From Pararhizobium sp. IMCC3301 (GTDB taxonomy: Bacteria; Pseudomonadota; Alphaproteobacteria; Rhizobiales; GCA-2746425): a DNA stretch of 64,000 nt. The stretch covers positions 1,798,001-1,862,000 of the forward strand of contig NZ_CP132336.1 in the NCBI RefSeq assembly GCF_030758315.1, written 5' to 3'. The translations under genes and the position numbers were made by a program. Shown here piece by piece: positions 53,034 to 62,190 of the stretch. Under the pieces are notes generated by a model. That model was not told where the DNA came from, did not search any database, and worked only from the letters and a program-made list of their open reading frames with translations. Within the stretch, counting starts at the first letter, position 1, and each line of letters begins with the position of its first letter.

Positions 53034-54193
53034 CGAACGGTGCCCTTTTCCAGCAGGGCTTCGATCTGATCGTCGCTTAATCCGATCTCACGCAGAACCT
53101 CGGCACTGTGTTGTCCATGTCGCGGAGGTGCCGTTGACAATGCCGGGCCACCTTCACTCATCCGAAAAGCCGTCAACGGGAGGGTCGCTTTTGAATTATC
53201 AGGATTTGGCTGAAAATATGCGCGGGCGAATAATTGGGGTGACGCGACAGCTTCTGCCAGCGTCTTGACAGGTTCCGCCGGCAAATCTGCAGCACGCAGG
53301 CGTTCAATCCAGAATGCGTTTGATTGGGCTTTGAAAATATCTTCCAACTGAACCTTGGTCTCGCTCGGGATTGACCAGACATCCTGCCATGTTCGGATCT
53401 GGCCCAACAGCGGGATAGCCGTTCCGAGTCCCGCCAAAACGGTCGCAAATTTTCGGTATTGCGGCGGGCGAAACACGCCAAGGGTCAATCGCCCATCCAG
53501 TGTTTGATAGGTCAAAATGCCTGCCTCTTTGTCGCGCCTGGTGTCACAGGGATGCTGCGCTGCTGCAACCTCCGGCGACATCATTTGCATGGCAACTTCC
53601 AGCATAGACACGCTGATATGGCAGCCTCGACCCGTTTGCACCCGTTGCAACAGCGCTGATGTGATCGCAAAGGCAGCAGAATATCCGGTACTGTAGTCTA
53701 TAAATGAAACATCCGGCTTCCTGCCCGCGCATTGGGCTATGGTGCCGCTGGCTGCCTGAATGACATTGTCGTAAGCGCCGGTCTCGGCATCGGGCCCTGT
53801 GTCCCCATATCCGGTTACCGAGCAATGAACTAATGCAGGGTTTATGTCGGACAGAATTTCATAACCAAGTCCAAGTCTTGCCAACGCCCCGGTCGTATAG
53901 TTCTCGACCAGCACATCCGCATCCCGCACCAGAGTCAGAAAGATATCGCGTCCCTCCTGATCTGCCAGATCAAGAGCAAGCGCGCGCTTGTTGCCACCCT
54001 GAACCTGATAATTCAGCCCCAGACCCGCAGCATTGGCCGCATCATCCGGTCCCCGTCCCCTAACGCAATCCGGCTCGCTCGGGGACTCGATTTTCAGCAC
54101 ATCAGCGCCAAGCAGCGCCAGCTGGTAGGTACAAAAAGGCCCTGCCAAAACATGCGTCACATCAATGACTTTTGTATTTTTCAGGGCGCTCAA
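53030..54193 (-). CDS. CaiB/BaiF family (family III) CoA transferase
   Basis: 387 residues when started at the TTG at 54193, which has AGGAG at perfect spacing and begins exactly where similarity begins (LSALKNTKVIDVTHVLAGPF). The open frame continues 300 bases upstream across the divergent promoter region and should be ignored. Catalytic Asp is expected in the DVLVENYTTGALARLGLGYE region. It moves CoA between carboxylic acids. It is the first gene of the seven-gene operon ending with the SDR at 47643. Confidence 0.92.
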   Translation of the reverse strand: MSALKNTKVIDVTHVLAGPFCTYQLALLGADVLKIESPSEPDCVRGRGPDDAANAAGLGLNYQVQGGNKRALALDLADQEGRDIFLTLVRDADVLVENYTTGALARLGLGYEILSDINPALVHCSVTGYGDTGPDAETGAYDNVIQAASGTIAQCAGRKPDVSFIDYSTGYSAAFAITSALLQRVQTGRGCHISVSMLEVAMQMMSPEVAAAQHPCDTRRDKEAGILTYQTLDGRLTLGVFRPPQYRKFATVLAGLGTAIPLLGQIRTWQDVWSIPSETKVQLEDIFKAQSNAFWIERLRAADLPAEPVKTLAEAVASPQLFARAYFQPNPDNSKATLPLTAFRMSEGGPALSTAPPRHGQHSAEVLREIGLSDDQIEALLEKGTVR

Positions 54194-54261
54194 TGATTTC
54201 TCCTGTGAGCCAAGTGATGACGCTGAATCGCTATTGCATTCCACGAATGTGTCTAATATAC

Positions 54262-54274
54262 AAAACAGTGTTCC
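54262..54274. promoter_or_regulatory. GGAAC-N3-GTTTK box between the divergent catabolic operons
   Basis: AAAACAGTGTTCC on the plus strand, that is GGAACACTGTTTT on the minus strand, flanked by T and G to match the boxes at 38334 and 38558. It lies 21 bases before the aminotransferase ATG and 69 bases before the CoA transferase TTG, so one protein here could control both directions. Confidence 0.55.
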
Positions 54275-54294
54275 AGATGCAATACGGAAACCGC

Positions 54295-55635
54295 ATGACA
54301 TATGTCCTTCATCGCACGCTGAATACCGATCTTCCAACGGTTGTTGGCGGGGATGGCAACTATTTGATCGACGCCGAAGGGCGCAGATATCTCGATGCCT
54401 GTGGTGGCGCCGCAGTATCCTGCCTGGGCCATAGCAACGCAGCGGTTCGCGAAGCTGTAAAACAGCAAATAGATAAGATCGCGTTTGCACATACAAGCTT
54501 CTTTACGAACGAACCTGCTGAAGAACTGGCCGAGTTTCTCATCAAACGCGCCCCGCGAGGCATTGGCAATGGCCGGGTGATGTTCGTGGGGAGCGGATCG
54601 GAAGCAATGGAAGCAGCGCTGAAGCTGGCCCGTCAATATCACCTGGAGCGTGGCGAGGCGTCGCGCACCAAAATTATTGCGCGCAGGCCCAGCTATCATG
54701 GGAACACGCTGGGCGCTCTGGCAACGGGCGCGCACGCAAGTCGCAGCGCACCTTACCGGCCAATCCTGATCGACGTCGATCATATAGAAGCCGCTTATGA
54801 CTACCGCATGCGCAAGCATGACGAGAGCGAAGAACACTTCGGCCTCAGGATGGCGAACCAGCTTGAAGACCGGATTCAGGCGCTTGGCCCTCAAAATGTA
54901 ATGGCCTTTGTTGCAGAACCGGTTGTCGGTGCCTCTCTGGGCACCCAATCTGCTCCCGCAGGTTACTTCAGACGCATTCGAGAGATTTGCGATACATATG
55001 GTGTCCTTTACATTGCAGATGAAGTGATGTGCGGCATGGGCCGAACCGGGTCATTGTTCGCACTGGAGCAGGAAGGCATTCACGCTGACATCACCACCAT
55101 GGCGAAGGGACTGGGTGCCGGATATCAGCCAATCGCTGCCGTAATGGCGAGCGAGCCCATAATTTCAGCAATCGAATCCGGCAGCGGCCAACTGTGGAAC
55201 GGGCACACTTACATGTCTCATGCCGTTGCCACTGCCGGGGCACTTGCAGTCCAAAAATTTATCGAAAACGAAAACCTTCTGGATAATGTGCGCGCGCGCG
55301 GAGCTCAATTGGAGAATGCCTTAAACCAGACCTTTGGACAGGTTCCCAATGTTGGAAACATACGCGGCCGTGGCCTGTTCTGGTCGGTTGAACTGGTCAG
55401 TAACAAGACCACCAAAGAGCCCTTCCCGGCAGCACAAAAGCTGGCGCCTAAAATACAGAAAGCCGCGCTAGAGCTTGGCTTGATGAGCTATCCATCACAA
55501 GGATGCGCCGATGGGATCAATGGGGATCATGTTCTGTTGGCCCCTTCTTACACATCATCCGAAGCAGAGATCGAATTGATCGTTGCAACAATTGCCCGGG
55601 CGATTGAAAACGCATTGGATCAGGTTGGTTCATGA
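54295..55635 (+). CDS. Class III pyridoxal-phosphate aminotransferase
   Basis: 446 residues from the ATG at 54295 (weak GGAA site). Upstream in-frame codons back to 54172 cross the promoter. PLP-binding Lys271 is in MAKGLGAGYQP; FVGSGSEAMEAALKLAR and YIADEVMCGMGRTG are fold-type I, omega-aminotransferase motifs. It removes amino groups away from the alpha carbon, such as those of beta-amino acids or diamines. It overlaps the BKACE gene by four bases. Coupling to a beta-keto acid cleavage enzyme suggests a beta-amino acid to beta-keto acid step. Confidence 0.93.
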   Translation: MTYVLHRTLNTDLPTVVGGDGNYLIDAEGRRYLDACGGAAVSCLGHSNAAVREAVKQQIDKIAFAHTSFFTNEPAEELAEFLIKRAPRGIGNGRVMFVGSGSEAMEAALKLARQYHLERGEASRTKIIARRPSYHGNTLGALATGAHASRSAPYRPILIDVDHIEAAYDYRMRKHDESEEHFGLRMANQLEDRIQALGPQNVMAFVAEPVVGASLGTQSAPAGYFRRIREICDTYGVLYIADEVMCGMGRTGSLFALEQEGIHADITTMAKGLGAGYQPIAAVMASEPIISAIESGSGQLWNGHTYMSHAVATAGALAVQKFIENENLLDNVRARGAQLENALNQTFGQVPNVGNIRGRGLFWSVELVSNKTTKEPFPAAQKLAPKIQKAALELGLMSYPSQGCADGINGDHVLLAPSYTSSEAEIELIVATIARAIENALDQVGS

Positions 55636-56522
55636 CCAGCAAGACCATTCTGACATGCGCGGTCACCGGAAATTTGATGACGCCCGAACTCAACCCGCAT
55701 TTGCCTGTCACGCCCACTCAGATCGCCGAACAGGCACTCGATGCGGCAAAGGCAGGTGCGTCGATTGTGCATTTGCATGTCCGTGATCCAAAGACAGCGA
55801 AAGGATCCATGGATTTGGAATTCTATCGCGAAATGGTGGGCCGGATTCGCGATAAGAATGAAGATATCATCCTCAACCTGACAACCGGGGAAGGCGGTCG
55901 TTTTGTGCCATCGCTGGATGACCCGAAGGTGGCAGCGCCGGGATCAACGCTCTGCGCCCCGGAAAAGCGCGTGGCTCATATTGAGGAATTGCGTCCAGAG
56001 ATTTGTACATTGGATTTCAACACAATGTGGTCGGGTCAGGCGAGTGTCATCAATGCGCCTTGGAACCTGGAAAAAATGGCCGGACTTATTTATGGCGCGA
56101 ACGTAAAACCAGAAATAGAAATCTTTGACAGCGGCGATCTGCATATGGCCAAGGATTTCCTTGCGCGTGGCATTATCAAAAAGCCCTTGATGGTTCAAAT
56201 TGTCCTGGGAGTGCGTTTTGGAGCCGTCGCAAACTCACAGACCATGGTCTATCTCGTAAGCCAGTTGCCAACTGGAACACAGTGGGCAGCTTTTGGTATC
56301 GGCAAAACGGCATTTCCGATGCTTGCCCAGGCCTTCTTGCTCGGTGGCCATGTTCGGATCGGCATGGAAGATACAGCCTATATCCGCAAAGGCGAGCACT
56401 GCACGTCAAATGCGCAACTGGTCGAAAAGGGCATCTCCATCATAGACAGCCTCGGGGGAGCAATCGCCACTCCGAATGAAGCCCGTTCTATTCTTGGTAT
56501 ACCTGCAAGCCGAGTGGCCTAG
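55632..56522 (+). CDS. Beta-keto acid cleavage enzyme (BKACE, former DUF849)
   Basis: 296 residues. The zinc ligands are H47 and H49 in SIVHLHVRDP and H240 with E246 in GGHVRIGMED. BKACE enzymes react a beta-keto acid with acetyl-CoA to give acetoacetate and a new acyl-CoA; known members act on 3-keto-5-aminohexanoate and dehydrocarnitine. Charged residues that set specificity (around LNLTTGEGG and WSGQAS) cannot be assigned to a known subgroup here. It ends four bases into the convergent IclR gene. Confidence 0.93.
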   Translation: MTSKTILTCAVTGNLMTPELNPHLPVTPTQIAEQALDAAKAGASIVHLHVRDPKTAKGSMDLEFYREMVGRIRDKNEDIILNLTTGEGGRFVPSLDDPKVAAPGSTLCAPEKRVAHIEELRPEICTLDFNTMWSGQASVINAPWNLEKMAGLIYGANVKPEIEIFDSGDLHMAKDFLARGIIKKPLMVQIVLGVRFGAVANSQTMVYLVSQLPTGTQWAAFGIGKTAFPMLAQAFLLGGHVRIGMEDTAYIRKGEHCTSNAQLVEKGISIIDSLGGAIATPNEARSILGIPASRVA

Positions 56523-57310
56523 GCTGGCCCCCCATATCCCAATTCGCGAGAGATTTGCAGCGCGACCGCCCTTGTCTCCGGAATATAGAAACTGTCAATT
56601 TTATCAAAATCAAAGCCGCTGTCAGGCCCCGAAATATTGACGCAGGCCACAACCTGCCCCGAGCTATCACGAACCTGAACAGCAACGCTCGATCCGCCAG
56701 GCTCTTGAAAACCCTGTGAAAATACGTATCCCTGATCACGCGCGGATTGTACGCGCTGGCGCAATTCCTCGTAGCTGGTTGGCGTTTGCTCCGTAAATCT
56801 GACCATATCAGTGGTGTCACAAAGCGCCTGCAATTCTTCATCAGTAGAGGAGCCCAGAAGGCACCACCCCACGGCTGTAGCATAGGCGTGTGTGCGCGTG
56901 CCGGTCACCATGTTGGATACATATCCTGTTCTCGCCTGATGACTGCCCAGGTAGAGAACGTCGTAGCCCTCCAGAACGCTCAAATGCGCGCTAACGCCTG
57001 TCTTGTCCCGCAACTCGGACAGATAAGAGCGGGCGATGCTCGTGATTGGCTGTTGATTGAGATAGGCAAAGCCAAGGTTGAGAACCCGCGCACCAAGTGT
57101 GTAGGTATTATTTTGATCACCGCCTTTGAGAAAGCCCATCTGGTTTAACGTATAGATGAGGCGGAACGTCGATGACCGGCTGAGGCTCATGGCCCGCCCG
57201 ATATCACTGATCGACATGGGCTTGTCGGCAGCCCCCAATATCTCAAGCACTCGCAGCCCGCGATGAAGGCCTGGCACGAAGTACACTTTGTGATTGGAAG
57301 ACTCAGCCAT
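56519..57310 (-). CDS. IclR family transcriptional regulator
   Basis: 263 residues. N-terminal winged helix-turn-helix (GLRVLEILGAADKPMSISDI and AMSLSRSSTFRLIYTL) and C-terminal IclR effector domain (ATAVGWCLLGSS and VACVNISGPDSGF). IclR proteins respond to small organic acids. It closes the catabolic island and is the most likely reader of the GGAAC-N3-GTTTK boxes. A CGTTTT-N6-AAAACG palindrome at 57348-57365 upstream may serve autoregulation. Confidence 0.93.
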   Translation of the reverse strand: MAESSNHKVYFVPGLHRGLRVLEILGAADKPMSISDIGRAMSLSRSSTFRLIYTLNQMGFLKGGDQNNTYTLGARVLNLGFAYLNQQPITSIARSYLSELRDKTGVSAHLSVLEGYDVLYLGSHQARTGYVSNMVTGTRTHAYATAVGWCLLGSSTDEELQALCDTTDMVRFTEQTPTSYEELRQRVQSARDQGYVFSQGFQEPGGSSVAVQVRDSSGQVVACVNISGPDSGFDFDKIDSFYIPETRAVALQISRELGYGGPA

Positions 57311-57347
57311 ATGTCGCTTGATTGCCTGTCATGCCTGCAACTCCGAG

Positions 57348-57365
57348 CGTTTTATCTGCAAAACG
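57348..57365. promoter_or_regulatory. Palindrome CGTTTT-N6-AAAACG upstream of the iclR-type gene
   Basis: Six-base arms 57348-57353 and 57360-57365, 38-55 bases before the IclR start. It could be an autoregulatory site, but it does not closely match the GGAAC boxes. Confidence 0.35.
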
Positions 57366-57562
57366 GACGAATTACAATGGAGGTCCTCAGATCACGTAAG
57401 ATCTTGGGCGCAATGAAGTTTTGCCCACCAAAGAAGTTACCTGCTTCCGAAAATTTCAAACTAACTTCGAACGTAAAGCGCCAAAGACCTTGCCCGAGTG
57501 GATACCGGTATCGTGTCTTGCGAAACTGGGTCCGGCGCGCAGCAAAGAGGACAAGGCGATGC

Positions 57563-57594
57563 ATGTTCTGAGTGTCGTAAGTCACTCAGAACAT
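57563..57594. repeat. 12-bp perfect inverted repeat upstream of the HWE kinase gene
   Basis: ATGTTCTGAGTG (57563-57574) and its exact inverse (57583-57594) with an 8-base spacer, about 137 bases before the kinase ATG. No T-tract, so it is more likely an operator or leader hairpin than a terminator. The rest of the 420-base gap (57311-57730) shows no supported gene. Confidence 0.7.
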
Positions 57595-57730
57595 CTCCCG
57601 GAGTTTTCCGGTGCTTTGCTCGGTCTAAAACTCCTCGGAAAAAGCAAATTATGTTCGGGCAAACCTCTCGACATGCCCCACGATAACTGGGTAAATCGCT
57701 GGCAGAATGTTGACGATGAAGGATTAGATT

Positions 57731-60286
57731 ATGGACCGGAACGAGAACGCCAGCGACTATCTTGCGGCTCCTGTCATGCTCAATGCAAAGGAGGGCATCA
57801 AGTCACTCCATCATAAGTTGCTCGAGCTGACGCTTCAGGAAAAGCCTCTCGATATGATCCTCGATGAACTCGTTCGTGCGCTTCAGGAATTTACAGGCGA
57901 AGATCTCGCCTGTTCGATCCTCATTCTAGATGATCAGGGAAAGCATCTCTTTCACGGAGCGGCAGTCGGGCTGCCGAAGAATTACACCCAGGCCGTGGAC
58001 GGGGTCGCGATTGGCCCAAGTGCCGGATCATGCGGAACAGCCGCGTTTCGCAAAGAGGCAGTCTATGTTCAGGACATTGCACAAGACCCTGTCTGGGCGG
58101 ATTTCAAGCATTTGGCGCTTCCGCTCGGAATGAAGGCTTGCTGGTCTAACCCCATCATCGATTCGAATGGCGACGTGCTTGGCACCTTCGCGATTTACAG
58201 CCCCAGAACAGGGCTTCCTGGCGCGCAGGAAAAGAGCTTTCTTGAATTGGTATCGCGGACCACGGCCCTGATCCTGGAACGCTATGGCGCGCAGGAGATG
58301 TTGTCGGATCAAAAGCGCCTTTTGGAAACCCTGAACCGGATCGGCACAGGCGTCGCTGCTGAACTTGATCTGAACGTTATTGTTCAGATGGTAACTGACG
58401 CCGGAGTGGAACTGACCGGCGCGCAATTCGGAGCGTTTTTTTACAACGTCACCGATGAAAGTGACGAAAGTTACATGCTCTATGCGCTCTCAGGCGTAGA
58501 GCGTGCAGCCTTCGCGGACTTTCCGATGCCCCGGAATACACAGATCTTCGCGCCTACGTTTGAGGGGAAAGGCATTGTCCGCTCTGATGACATCACCCAG
58601 GACCCACGCTATGGGAAGAACCGACCCAGCAACGGCATGCCTGAAGGACATTTGCCTGTGCACAGCTACCTTGCCGTGCCGGTCATTTCGCGCTCGGGAG
58701 AGGTCATCGGGGGGCTGTTTTTCGGTCACGAGGAGGTCGGGCGGTTTTCCGAGCATCATGAAATGCTGATGCACGGTATCGCCGGTCAGGCCGCAATTTC
58801 CATCGACAATGCCCGACTTTATCAGGCAGCAAATCGCGAGATCGAGGTGCGTCGCCGCACCGAAAGCCAGCTCATCAAGACGCAACGCGATCTGGCGACT
58901 GCGCGGGAACGTATCGAACTGGCCCTCGAGGCGGGTGCGATCATCGGAACCTGGATTTGGCATATCCCTTCGGACACCATCACTGCAGACGAGCGATTCG
59001 CGCGGGCCTTTGGTCTCGACCCTGAACGGTGTCATGCAGGACTGTCCCTTGCCGACGCGACCCCGTCCATTCACCCGAACGACCTGCATCGGGTGAATGA
59101 GACGATCGAGAAGGCACTCCAGACGGCCGGCCATTTTCGTGCCGAGTATCGCGTTCGCCATGCCGACGGCAATTATCGCTGGGTCGAGGCGAACGGCCGC
59201 TGCGAACACGACGCGAACGGGCAGGCGCTGCGCTTTCCGGGCATCCTCATAGACATCGAGCAACGCCGTCGGATCGAGACTGATCTTGAACGTCGTGAGG
59301 CAGATCTAGCGCTTTTGCTAGATGCAACAGCAGATGGCTTTTACGCCGTCGATACCGAGGGCAAGACCACGCGTTGCAATTCCTCATTTTTGCGTATGTT
59401 GGGCTTCGAAACAGAGGATGATGTCGTGGGCAAGCAACTCCACGCGATTATCCACCATTCCCATGCTGACGGCACCCATTACCCGCACGACGAATGTCCA
59501 ATCTACCACGTCGCCAAGACTGGAGAGATGGCCCATGTCGATGACGAGGTGTTTTTCCGGACCGATGGCACGTCCTTCCATGTGGAATACTGGGTACGTC
59601 CCGTCATCTGGCAGGGAGAGCTGCAAGGGGCGGTCTGCAACATCATTGACATCAGCGAGCGCAAGCGGGCCGAGGAGGTCAGGCAGCTGTTGCTGCGTGA
59701 ACTCAATCACCGGGTCAAGAACCTGTTCGCTGTCACCTCCGGCATGATCCAGATGACAGCGCGGCACAGCAAAGACGTTAACGAGATGGCCAAGGCTCTC
59801 GGTGGCCGCCTAATGTCGTTGGCGCGCGCACACGAACTCGTCACTTCTTCTATCGAATCTCAACAGAAATCAACGGCCCCAACTCAGCTTTGCCTGCTCA
59901 TCGAAGCCGTAATGGAACCGCATACTGGTATGCATCAGGATGCGCTGCGTCTTGCTGGCCCTGACGTCGACGTAGGCCCCACCGCAACCACCAGCCTTGC
60001 GCTGATATTGCATGAGCTTGCCACCAATGCGGCCAAGTATGGTGCACTGTCCACGTCGAACGGAACAGTGGCAATCTCCTGGTCGTTGGATGAGACAGGA
60101 CTGTCTGTGACCTGGAAGGAATCCGGTGGCCCTCCCGTTGCCGGCCCTCCGGAACGTGATGGCTTTGGAAGCCAGCTTGCTCGGCTCAGCGCAAGGGGCC
60201 AGTTGGGAGGCGGGATTGACTATGTCTGGCACCCCGAGGGCTTGGAAATTCTGCTGACAGTGGCGCCTGACAGGCTTGGAGACTAA
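57731..60286 (+). CDS. HWE-family sensor histidine kinase (GAF-GAF-PAS-PAS)
   Basis: 851 residues, no membrane segments. GAF domains at about 38-185 and 205-365, PAS domains at about 395-520 and 530-650, each PAS followed by a PAC-like segment (FPGILIDIEQRRR and NIIDISERKRAEE). The HWE kinase core has LLLRELNHRVKN (phospho-acceptor His660), HELATNAAKYGALS and the Trp-x-Glu motif in VTWKESGG. HWE kinases are abundant in Hyphomicrobiales and often sense light, redox or stress. Neither GAF shows a bilin-binding motif that can be recognised by eye. The response regulator gene starts 12 bases downstream. Confidence 0.93.
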   Translation: MDRNENASDYLAAPVMLNAKEGIKSLHHKLLELTLQEKPLDMILDELVRALQEFTGEDLACSILILDDQGKHLFHGAAVGLPKNYTQAVDGVAIGPSAGSCGTAAFRKEAVYVQDIAQDPVWADFKHLALPLGMKACWSNPIIDSNGDVLGTFAIYSPRTGLPGAQEKSFLELVSRTTALILERYGAQEMLSDQKRLLETLNRIGTGVAAELDLNVIVQMVTDAGVELTGAQFGAFFYNVTDESDESYMLYALSGVERAAFADFPMPRNTQIFAPTFEGKGIVRSDDITQDPRYGKNRPSNGMPEGHLPVHSYLAVPVISRSGEVIGGLFFGHEEVGRFSEHHEMLMHGIAGQAAISIDNARLYQAANREIEVRRRTESQLIKTQRDLATARERIELALEAGAIIGTWIWHIPSDTITADERFARAFGLDPERCHAGLSLADATPSIHPNDLHRVNETIEKALQTAGHFRAEYRVRHADGNYRWVEANGRCEHDANGQALRFPGILIDIEQRRRIETDLERREADLALLLDATADGFYAVDTEGKTTRCNSSFLRMLGFETEDDVVGKQLHAIIHHSHADGTHYPHDECPIYHVAKTGEMAHVDDEVFFRTDGTSFHVEYWVRPVIWQGELQGAVCNIIDISERKRAEEVRQLLLRELNHRVKNLFAVTSGMIQMTARHSKDVNEMAKALGGRLMSLARAHELVTSSIESQQKSTAPTQLCLLIEAVMEPHTGMHQDALRLAGPDVDVGPTATTSLALILHELATNAAKYGALSTSNGTVAISWSLDETGLSVTWKESGGPPVAGPPERDGFGSQLARLSARGQLGGGIDYVWHPEGLEILLTVAPDRLGD

Positions 60287-60297
60287 GGGACACGAAG

Positions 60298-60687
60298 ATG
60301 GAGGAATTGGCAGTACCGACAGATATTCTTAAAGGCGCCAAAGTTCTGATCGTCGAGGATGAACCCTTCATTGCGCTCGACATCTCATACAGCGTCGAGC
60401 AGGCTGGAGGCGTACCGCTCGGTCCGGCGACGACTGTTGCCGAAGCTCTTAAAATTCTCAAAACAGAATGGCCCGATGGGGCGATCGTTGATGTGGATCT
60501 TCCAGACGGTACAATCGAACCGGTTTTAAACGCTCTGTGCCCCGCAGTGCCAGTCGTCGTACACACCGGCGTTGGACTTCCCGATATAATGCGCCAGGCT
60601 CATCCAAATCTTGAGGTCTTCAACAAGCCGACATCGCCGGACTTTCTGGTGCTCCGTCTTGGGCTGACTGACCGATCTCGTGGCTAA
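60298..60687 (+). CDS. Single-domain response regulator
   Basis: 129 residues, receiver domain only: acidic pocket VEDEP (residues 19-23), phospho-acceptor Asp65 in AIVDVDLPDG, Thr90 in VVHTGVG and Lys110 in FNKP. No output domain. HWE kinases often pair with such single receivers, which act by protein-protein interaction. It is cotranscribed with the kinase. Confidence 0.93.
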   Translation: MEELAVPTDILKGAKVLIVEDEPFIALDISYSVEQAGGVPLGPATTVAEALKILKTEWPDGAIVDVDLPDGTIEPVLNALCPAVPVVVHTGVGLPDIMRQAHPNLEVFNKPTSPDFLVLRLGLTDRSRG

Positions 60688-60804
60688 AGTTTCTCAGAAC
60701 TTCGACTTACAAAGCCCCACCAGTTTGGGCAGTATTTGGGCGCGAAATATTGTGCAGGGAGCCAATTGGCAGCTTCTCATTGCGATGAGACTTGAATTCA
60801 GATT

Positions 60805-60847
60805 GTCACCGCCCAACGAAACCGATCTGGATTTGTTGGGCGGTGAC
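60805..60847. terminator. 13-bp hairpin between converging genes
   Basis: Arms 60805-60817 (GTCACCGCCCAAC) and 60835-60847 pair perfectly around a 17-base loop. It lies between the ends of the response regulator gene and the sugar ABC operon and could end transcription from both sides, although neither exit has a clear T-run. Confidence 0.55.
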
Positions 60848-60866
60848 TGATTATGGAAGCGTCCGC

Positions 60867-62117
60867 CTACTTGAAACCAAGCTGCATGGACACTGTCTCG
60901 GCTAGTTCGCCCATCGTTTTTGAGACGTCCGCACCTTCCGTAATTTCCACGAGTGCTGCGGCAATGAGGTCAGTAACTGCTACGCCTTCAGCTCCGGGAA
61001 ATGCGTACCAGGGTCCGGCATAATTGGCCACTTGCGAATGGGCAACGCGGGCGTTTTCATTGCCAGCGTAGTAGCTGCCAAGGTAGTCTTTGTCCTCGAT
61101 GACAATCGAGTTGGCCGGCGCGTATCCGGTGTTCTCGACAATTGTTTTCTGGCCCGAAGGTCCGGTAACGAATGAGATATAGCGCCAGGCAGCTTTTTGT
61201 TTCTCCGGGTCTTCGGTCAGCATGACAATACCCGATCCACCTGTCGGAAAGTAGACCTTGCTGTGGTCTTCAGCAGCGATTGGAAGTGGCTTTACTGTGA
61301 CTTCAAATCCGTCGCCAGCTCCCGCTTCAAATCTTGTTTGAAGCGATGAGCTTTCAAACATGATTCCAAGTGTACCGGCCGGGAAGGCCTGACGTGCGGC
61401 TGAATCGGCATATGATTTCATGCCGCCTTCAGCTGCAAATCTCTGATAGAGCGTTGCTGCGGAGATACCTTCGGGGCTGTCGAAGGTGATTTTAGTCTCC
61501 TCAGTATTCATCGGGCGTCCCCCGTAGGAGCCAAGCAGGGACTGAAACCGCCAGTCATGGCGGTCGATCCAGACACCGTCAATGTTGTCACCCAACTCGT
61601 TGATCTTCGCACCGAGCGCGATCACTCCATCAAATGTCGTTGGAAAATCGCCCATTGAGCCACCAGCCTGTTCAACGAGTTTCGGGTTCACATACATGAC
61701 CAACGTTGATGCTGATGTCGCCAGGGCAAATTGTGTGTCCTCATAACGGCCTAACGAAAGGAGGGCGGGCGTAAACCCCAGCGCAGCGGGATCTTCGCCC
61801 AGAAACGCGTCCAGGGGCTGCAGGAGGTCACGGTCTTCCAGAATCCGCCAGCGGTTCAGACCGACGTAAGCGACATCCGGGCTGTTTCCAGCTATTGATT
61901 CACGTAACAAGCGCTGTACGCCTTCAGGATAACCTTCAGCAGCTCCGTCAATTACGATTTTTACATCCGGGTTTTCGGCCATGAATGCTTCAGCCAGAGC
62001 GGCTTGTGTTTCCGCCCAGATGGTTGGGATAGCGTAGTGGACGCGGATCTCTGTTTCTTGCGCCGAAGCTACACTGGCAATTGTCGCCATAAAGGCGGCT
62101 GCGAATATTGTTTTCAT
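60867..62117 (-). CDS. Sugar ABC transporter substrate-binding protein
   Basis: About 416 residues from the ATG at 62117, ten bases after GAGGA. Sec signal peptide MKTIFAAAFMATIASVASAQ. Family 1 extracellular binding domain (IRVHYAIPTIWAETQAALAEAF near the start, GVWIDRHDWRFQSLLGSYGG in the middle). It is the last gene of an ATPase-permease-permease-binding protein operon, an order less common than having the binding protein first. The substrate, a sugar or oligosaccharide, is not predictable. Confidence 0.92.
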   Translation of the reverse strand: MKTIFAAAFMATIASVASAQETEIRVHYAIPTIWAETQAALAEAFMAENPDVKIVIDGAAEGYPEGVQRLLRESIAGNSPDVAYVGLNRWRILEDRDLLQPLDAFLGEDPAALGFTPALLSLGRYEDTQFALATSASTLVMYVNPKLVEQAGGSMGDFPTTFDGVIALGAKINELGDNIDGVWIDRHDWRFQSLLGSYGGRPMNTEETKITFDSPEGISAATLYQRFAAEGGMKSYADSAARQAFPAGTLGIMFESSSLQTRFEAGAGDGFEVTVKPLPIAAEDHSKVYFPTGGSGIVMLTEDPEKQKAAWRYISFVTGPSGQKTIVENTGYAPANSIVIEDKDYLGSYYAGNENARVAHSQVANYAGPWYAFPGAEGVAVTDLIAAALVEITEGADVSKTMGELAETVSMQLGFK

Positions 62118-62190
62118 GATTGTCACTCCTCATTTTCAGGTTACTTGTTTTAGTTATTGTTCGCACTCTGTCCTGTTTCGTCTCATCTCC

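Noticed and set aside
57421-57816. 131-codon frame upstream of and overlapping the HWE kinase start
   Set aside because: No family, no clear ribosome site, and it overlaps the well-supported kinase start in another frame.
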